Assembly: GCF_910592395.1 (NCBI RefSeq)
Contig: NC_088311.1
Span: 5,334,501-5,398,500 of the forward strand
Direction: 5' to 3'
DNA from: Lineus longissimus
Taxonomy: Eukaryota; Nemertea; Pilidiophora; Heteronemertea; Lineidae
DNA length: 64,000 nt
A model generated the notes under the pieces. That model was given only the letters and a program-made list of their open reading frames with translations, had not been told where the DNA came from and did not search any database. The translations under genes were made by a program, and so were the position numbers. Of the stretch, positions 58,701 to 64,000 are shown one piece after another (position 1 is the first letter of the stretch; each line of letters starts with the position of its first letter).

Positions 58701-61700
58701 TGCAGTGACCATACAGCTAATCATTTTCGCTACAGTTGCTACAGATAATGCAACTGAGTAACTTCCCTGCCAACAATGCAACACAATATCCCTAGCAACC
58801 AAAACCTCTTAAGATGAAACCAATTTTAGGGGTATTATAGCAGCTTGGTTATTGCAAGGTTGCTGTTCTCACTTATTCCCACTCATTTTCATGTGATTCA
58901 TGTGATTTCTTGGTAACCAAGGAAGCTGTAACCCTAGTAACCAACCCATCCCAAGGAAGCAGTGTTGGTTTCGTGAAGGCACATCATTTGTAGCAACACA
59001 CTATGTGCAGTCTTCTCCGTGACAGCTCCATAAATATTTAGAATTTGCAACATTGAAAAAAGATTTCAAATGGTTGATTTCGAGTTAGTGTACAGAGAAC
59101 TTTATTCAGAGGTGCAGCAATTAGCATGGTAAAGATGAACTAGACAGCTTAATGTGATCATATCTCACACAAGGTTCGTGGGAAGCCAGATCATTTGCTT
59201 TAACAAATTTCGGCAGTTAGGCGATTAAATGACATACAAGACTTTGCCAGAAGCAGAAAGCAGTCAAACGAAGGTCTAAACAAATCTATGCCAATGGTGA
59301 GGAAATATGAATGCTATCCCTTTACATCAACATCAGTAACCGAATAGTCGGGGCAGCTTCTAGTTTACATATGAAGCAGATTTAACTCTAGCGAACACAA
59401 CAATAATCTTGAAAACATCCAAGGACATTTTCAATACACTTTAAAGCATTATCACTAAGACTAGAAAACAAAACATGCCTCTGCCTTTCCGAAGAAAATT
59501 GCCATAGACTAGACTATATGTCTAGGTGCAAACTGCGACTCTGATCATTTCAGTTCTATTCTAATCCCACTGCAGCACCCAAGATAATCCAGTACATGAA
59601 AACAAGCTGCCAGGTCACAGAATGGCTGATCAGATTCAAGAGAGACACGTCTCTTTAGACTCTTGACGGTGCTTAGAAGTGGAAGAGTCAATTTTGTTGC
59701 TTGTTTCAGCATCCAAGAAAAAGTGTAGAGAGAGTTCCATTGGTACCATCGATGATGGTACAACCATAATCAACTTGTCTGCACCAATGAGGCCAACGAA
59801 AATACTGCATTTTTGGGATCAGGTTTTGGGGGTTTCTTTATCTTTCACAACAGGTTTCACAACTGTCTTGATGTTTCCAGAGTGAATACCTCACCATATG
59901 CGTTTAACAAACTATGCACTTTGCAACATCACTCCAAAGGCTCAACTGTGCAAGTTAAACAATTCTTCACCAAATCAGTATAAAGGGGTGCATATTTTTC
60001 GGTCAAATTCCCACTTCCACCAGCACTTTAAGATACTGTCTCATCTCAAGTTCATTCAGTGACATGACAGCCGGTTTTCGCTAGAGTCAGAAAGTTGTCA
60101 AGACTCCCAAAGTGCCCAACTCAACATCTTACATCCATATAATTCTTGCTGGTTTTATCCTGAAAGGTAAACGACATGTTACAATGCAACAAATAAGGCA
60201 CAGTTTAAGGCTTTTTATACCCTCCCCACCCCACACACATCCCATCTATGACAATACTACACTGTACCTACAACTATAGGCCTAATTTCAGAACCCTCGA
60301 TTCCAAAATCTGTCAGGACCAATTCAGAAGTTGTTGTGTTGGTCTTGACAAGATTTTGAACACTTGGCATCTCACCATCAGCAAAGCAACGAAATACAAT
60401 CAAATTTTAATTCAAATTAAATCCGGATACTAAACACTGGCATAAATTATTGAACGAAAATGTCTAAAAGCTCAGTATGCTTTCAACTGTCTTGCATTGT
60501 TTTGTTTTGGCATGCAGTTAACCACAGAATCTGCCATTACTTGGCTAAGGTCTTGATATATCTTATGAATGATTAGTTGAGTCCCTAATGGACACTTTCT
60601 CCTCGGGGGATTGGATAGACTAATTCCTTCACTTACAAAAGCGAGCAAAACGTCTCAAATGTACAGCTTTATAAGTCGACTTGTCAGAAATTATCTGTGT
60701 ATTCCACATGAATCCTTGTACCATAATACAGAGGATTTCACCATTCTTTTGATGAACAGTAATCGTTTGGTGCCTTTATAAGTAAATCAACAGCATTTAG
60801 ACTTCTATTGGAAGAAGAGGATTTGCCATCATCCAATCCAATCCATTCATTATGAAATAATGGATATAATTCATCCACAAAGGGCCAATAATTAATTCCA
60901 TTTGATTAAACTCTGGTAGTTGGCATATTTTTTTCTTCTGTTGCTCTGTAATCTTGCCTATCGCAAACAAACCATCAGATTCTTTCATCCCAAGGGAGTT
61001 TCCAACTTTTCTTATTTTTTATCATTATAATCATGTTAATTTCCGAGGTGACAAAAGGAATTCCCTACAGTTAGATGAGTTTTTAGATTGACTATTGATT
61101 TTTGGAAGGTTTCTTTCTTACTACATCATCCTTACCTTTTGAAAGCCAGAGGGGAATGAGAGGTTTTCCAACACTTTTCAACAGAATCAAGCTTAAGGAA
61201 TGGGTTCTTTTTTCTTTTGAAATGTCAAAGTAGGGCCATAGTGATATTAGTTTAACTTTATGGTAAGCGTCAATAATGAATACAATTAATGCAACATTAT
61301 TCCTAATCATTATGGAGTCAGTGAAATGTTAAATCAAGAACCACTACCGAAGTAATTTATTTTAAGGATTGTTATGCAAAACTGAAGCCTAACAACTTAG
61401 CGGTGAACAGGGTTTTCGAAAAAGAGAGGCAAGTTGTAACATATATCTGAAACAAATCCATGGGTTTTATTCTATTAAACAGCATCCGAGCTATGCCAGG
61501 ATTTAGCAAGCCATTGTTTGTATTCCGTATATACTGTAGTTGCACCAACTTGATTTTTCAGTAGATTTTGTTGTATTTAATGAAGTGATCTTATAGATCA
61601 ATGATACTATAGAGAATATATTCTGCTGCATGCGAACTACTCTCTGATTTCTCCCTCTGATTCAAAGGAACTTTTATGACTGGTAATTACAAATGAATCT

Positions 61701-64000
61701 TCAAAATTTCTTTCTCAGTTTTTTTAACCATGGAAAATTTTAAATGAAGCTTTATATTCAAACCATTATCTCATTTAATTTGTAACTTCATCAGCAGAAT
61801 TTGTTTAACCTTTCACAATAATGGCCTGCAACCTTTTTTTCTTGCTGATAACAGTGGCAGATTCTCCCAATGACTCAGGCATGCTTAATGGCTTCTAAGC
61901 AACAGCTGAACTGCCATAACAACAGACCAGCTCAGGCAATCAAACCTTCAGCAATGATAGCAGGGTATTAAGGGCAAGCTGAAGTCTCAAACAAGATCAT
62001 TCAGTCTACACAGTAGATTTTAGCAAAACCCATGCATTTGTCAAAGATCATGACAACTACCCCCCTTCTTCTTCCCTATGTACAGAACTGTCCAGACAAC
62101 ATCGTACACAACATGACATTAACAACTGCATCTATGCATTTCAGTCACAGCCCAACTCACAAGGGGAGAACACAAAGCCCGGTGTTAAATGCCTGTACAT
62201 TGCATAGCTGCGTCCGACAGACCAGATGTGATCGTTGATTGAAATGTCCTGCGCACCATATGGGATGTTACTTCTGGACAGTACTGTGGTTAAGCTAACA
62301 TGAGATGACCACCCCAGTGATACGATGACGCAATGCATATTTATTTACAAACAGGAACAAACTGTGCATTGTTACACACACAGTTTGATAACATGTCAAG
62401 ATGAGCGCATTACCACAACCGTGCCATCAAGTCAGAGAAAAATAGTTCCTTGCTCATTTTCCATTCTTTTGATCGATAGTTTCTGTTATTTTCGGCCAAA
62501 AACATTACATCCTTTTCATGCCCAAGTGTTGGTGTTATCTGAGGCTCCTAAACAAAAGGCTGAATTCCGGACACATTCCACCATCTAATATTTTCTCTGG
62601 AATATGGCAGCAAAATCGTCAAAACAACTCCGACTAATGTATTCTCAAGAAGCATCCCTTAACACCTAACCATGGCTACGAGCTACAGCATAAATCCCGC
62701 TAACTTCAAAGCGCGTGGTTACCTTCAAACATGCAAACGCCAGGTATTCTTTCTCAGCTAATAAGGCAAAGTTTTAGTCTCTACCCGCTTCAAAAAAGCA
62801 TTTTTATCTTACGGACATGATGACATGGTGGCGGAGCGCACAAAATTCTTGATACAACGCTAAGTACCTGTATAGATGCAGAGTGGTTCGGTACGCCTGA
62901 AGATATAGAAATAAGGACTGTAAGTAAGAGGGAAACAGAGAAGTTTATCAGATATGTTGTCAATATCGAGCATGGACATTCAATTACGAGTGATCCGTAC
63001 CGATCTTGACGATCGATGCGGATAAATACGATAAATCACAAGAAAACATGGTAAATACGCAAATTACATGGTGTCTCATCAGAATTCTGTTTTACGAAGA
63101 ATTGATTGGATATTATGGTGCTTGTCGAACATGACATGGTTACAGGAATGAAGCGGGAAACTTCAGTAATGATAAAAACTTCAAAAGACAGTCTAGACTA
63201 ATTCATGTTTACTTTTATTCTCAAGCAACATCCAAATTCTCTTGAAATCTCATGAGACAGAAAATAATAAACATCTGAACACATTTTTGTCACAAATGAA
63301 TGCAAACAAGGCAATTCATACAGAAATACCAAATCATAACCATAATATCAAATTGAAATATTGAAAAAATGTTATTTTTTCAGCGATCTTAACAAATAGA
63401 TTAACTGCCCAACCAGGCATACTCCACCCAGCCACATTCCCTTTTTATCTCAGATGGCAGTCAGACCTATTCATTTAGGTATATTGGACTGGAGGAGGTA
63501 GGTACCAGAAAGGTCGGTCAATTAAATAGGTTCATCCACCCATCTCCTGCTAAGGTGCCGGCAATGACAGATGGGGAACAATCAGAGCACCGGAAACCAG
63601 AAACATGTCATCCATGGTGATAATAGCGAGACGTCAGCAACTCCACACGACTGCTTCCTAACGACACATTCCTAACACACATCTCTGATCAGGGCTTCAT
63701 TAAATCGACAACCATGTAATGTCCTCACCAATCTTGTGGCTCAGCCAACTGAACAACCGTCACTGAAATGTTGGCCACGGCAGGGTTTCATTCATCCACA
63801 AACCGCCGGAGGGGAGCACAATGTCGCCAAAAGCAATACAAGTGAGATGTCTGCTGCTTTACAGAGACTGTTTCCTGTTCGCACATTCGCAACACATATC
63901 TGAGATTAAGCCTTCATCAGATTGACAAGTATATGGACGAAACACCATGATAATGGCCACACCAATCTCCACACCAATCAGCTCACTCAACAATAGTCAA
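55765..64000. other. Long 5'-proximal AP3D1 intron (inferred)
   Basis: I searched the minus strand by eye for the conserved N-terminal trunk exons of AP3D1 (about 290 residues preceding LCVQKLRI) and found none. This makes the stretch part of one long intron or intron plus upstream sequence. It is AT-rich, and no other gene or domain was recognised. A possible nested gene cannot be excluded. Confidence 0.45.
63430..64000. repeat. Two diverged copies of an approximately 220-260-bp repeat
   Basis: Paired segments include TTCATCCAC (about 63531 and 63790), GACTG(C/T)TTCCT (about 63649 and 63867), and ACACA(T)ATCTCTGA followed by TTCAT(C/T)A and TCGACAA/TTGACAA. The offset varies from about 217 to 259 bases because of indels. 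Similarity may continue beyond the window. Confidence 0.45.

Noticed and set aside
58790-58960. Repeated CCCTAG(C/T)AACCAA motifs
   Set aside because: Too short and irregular to define a repeat family.

Overview
The window is animal nuclear DNA. Genes are split into short phase-consistent exons with GT/AG introns, noncoding DNA dominates and is AT-leaning, and there is a heavy load of minisatellites, inverted-repeat elements and Helitron-like inserts. The style of the repeats (starts such as AGCTCAGCTGAC followed by GTCCGTCC, and a GGCCCTTGGGCC hairpin just before the 3' end) is what I associate with marine invertebrates. I cannot fix the phylum from sequence alone.

Layout. 1-9.6 kb: no recognised gene. 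There is a weak set of phase-1 exons (1632-2111, then 3300-3398 and 4868-4956), two of which look like tandem duplicates. 9.6-10.8 kb: a foldback element whose inverted arms are arrays of GTTTCGCTACATG; a histone-type 3' stem-loop lies just inside one arm. 11.07-13.78 kb (+): complete six-exon DPH2 (diphthamide synthesis), 485 aa. 14.5-15.05 kb: an inverted-repeat element. 15.74-16.55 kb (-): a three-exon gene for a 114-aa secreted cysteine-rich protein. It is head to head with a two-exon zinc-finger gene (16.97-19.83 kb, +) that has a ZAD-like N-terminus and three C2H2 fingers; about 415 bp separate the two start codons. A LINE relic sits in the zinc-finger gene's intron. 19.8-28.5 kb: 3' flank, a 277-bp MITE, a 63-bp and a 100-bp minisatellite, a 147-bp MITE and relics. 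28.51-31.82 kb (+): a three-exon candidate gene for a 53-aa protein. 32.8-41.9 kb: an array of a roughly 1.33-kb repeat unit split by a 4.6-kb and a 0.6-kb insertion. Intact units act as empty-site controls and show insertion without a clear target duplication. 42.96-43.38 kb (+): a TATA box and a two-exon candidate gene for a 49-aa hydrophobic microprotein. 45.54-55.76 kb (-): 22 exons of the AP-3 complex delta subunit (AP3D1), covering its C-terminal 969 residues. 55.8-64 kb: apparently AP3D1 intron; the missing roughly 290 N-terminal residues must lie beyond the window end.

The recognisable genes do unrelated housekeeping jobs: modification of translation factor eEF2 (DPH2), endosome-to-lysosome cargo sorting (AP3D1) and DNA binding (zinc-finger gene). 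There is no operon or dedicated cluster. The most novel material is the small spliced genes, which single-frame ORF scans miss, and the well-resolved mobile-element insertions in the repeat array.
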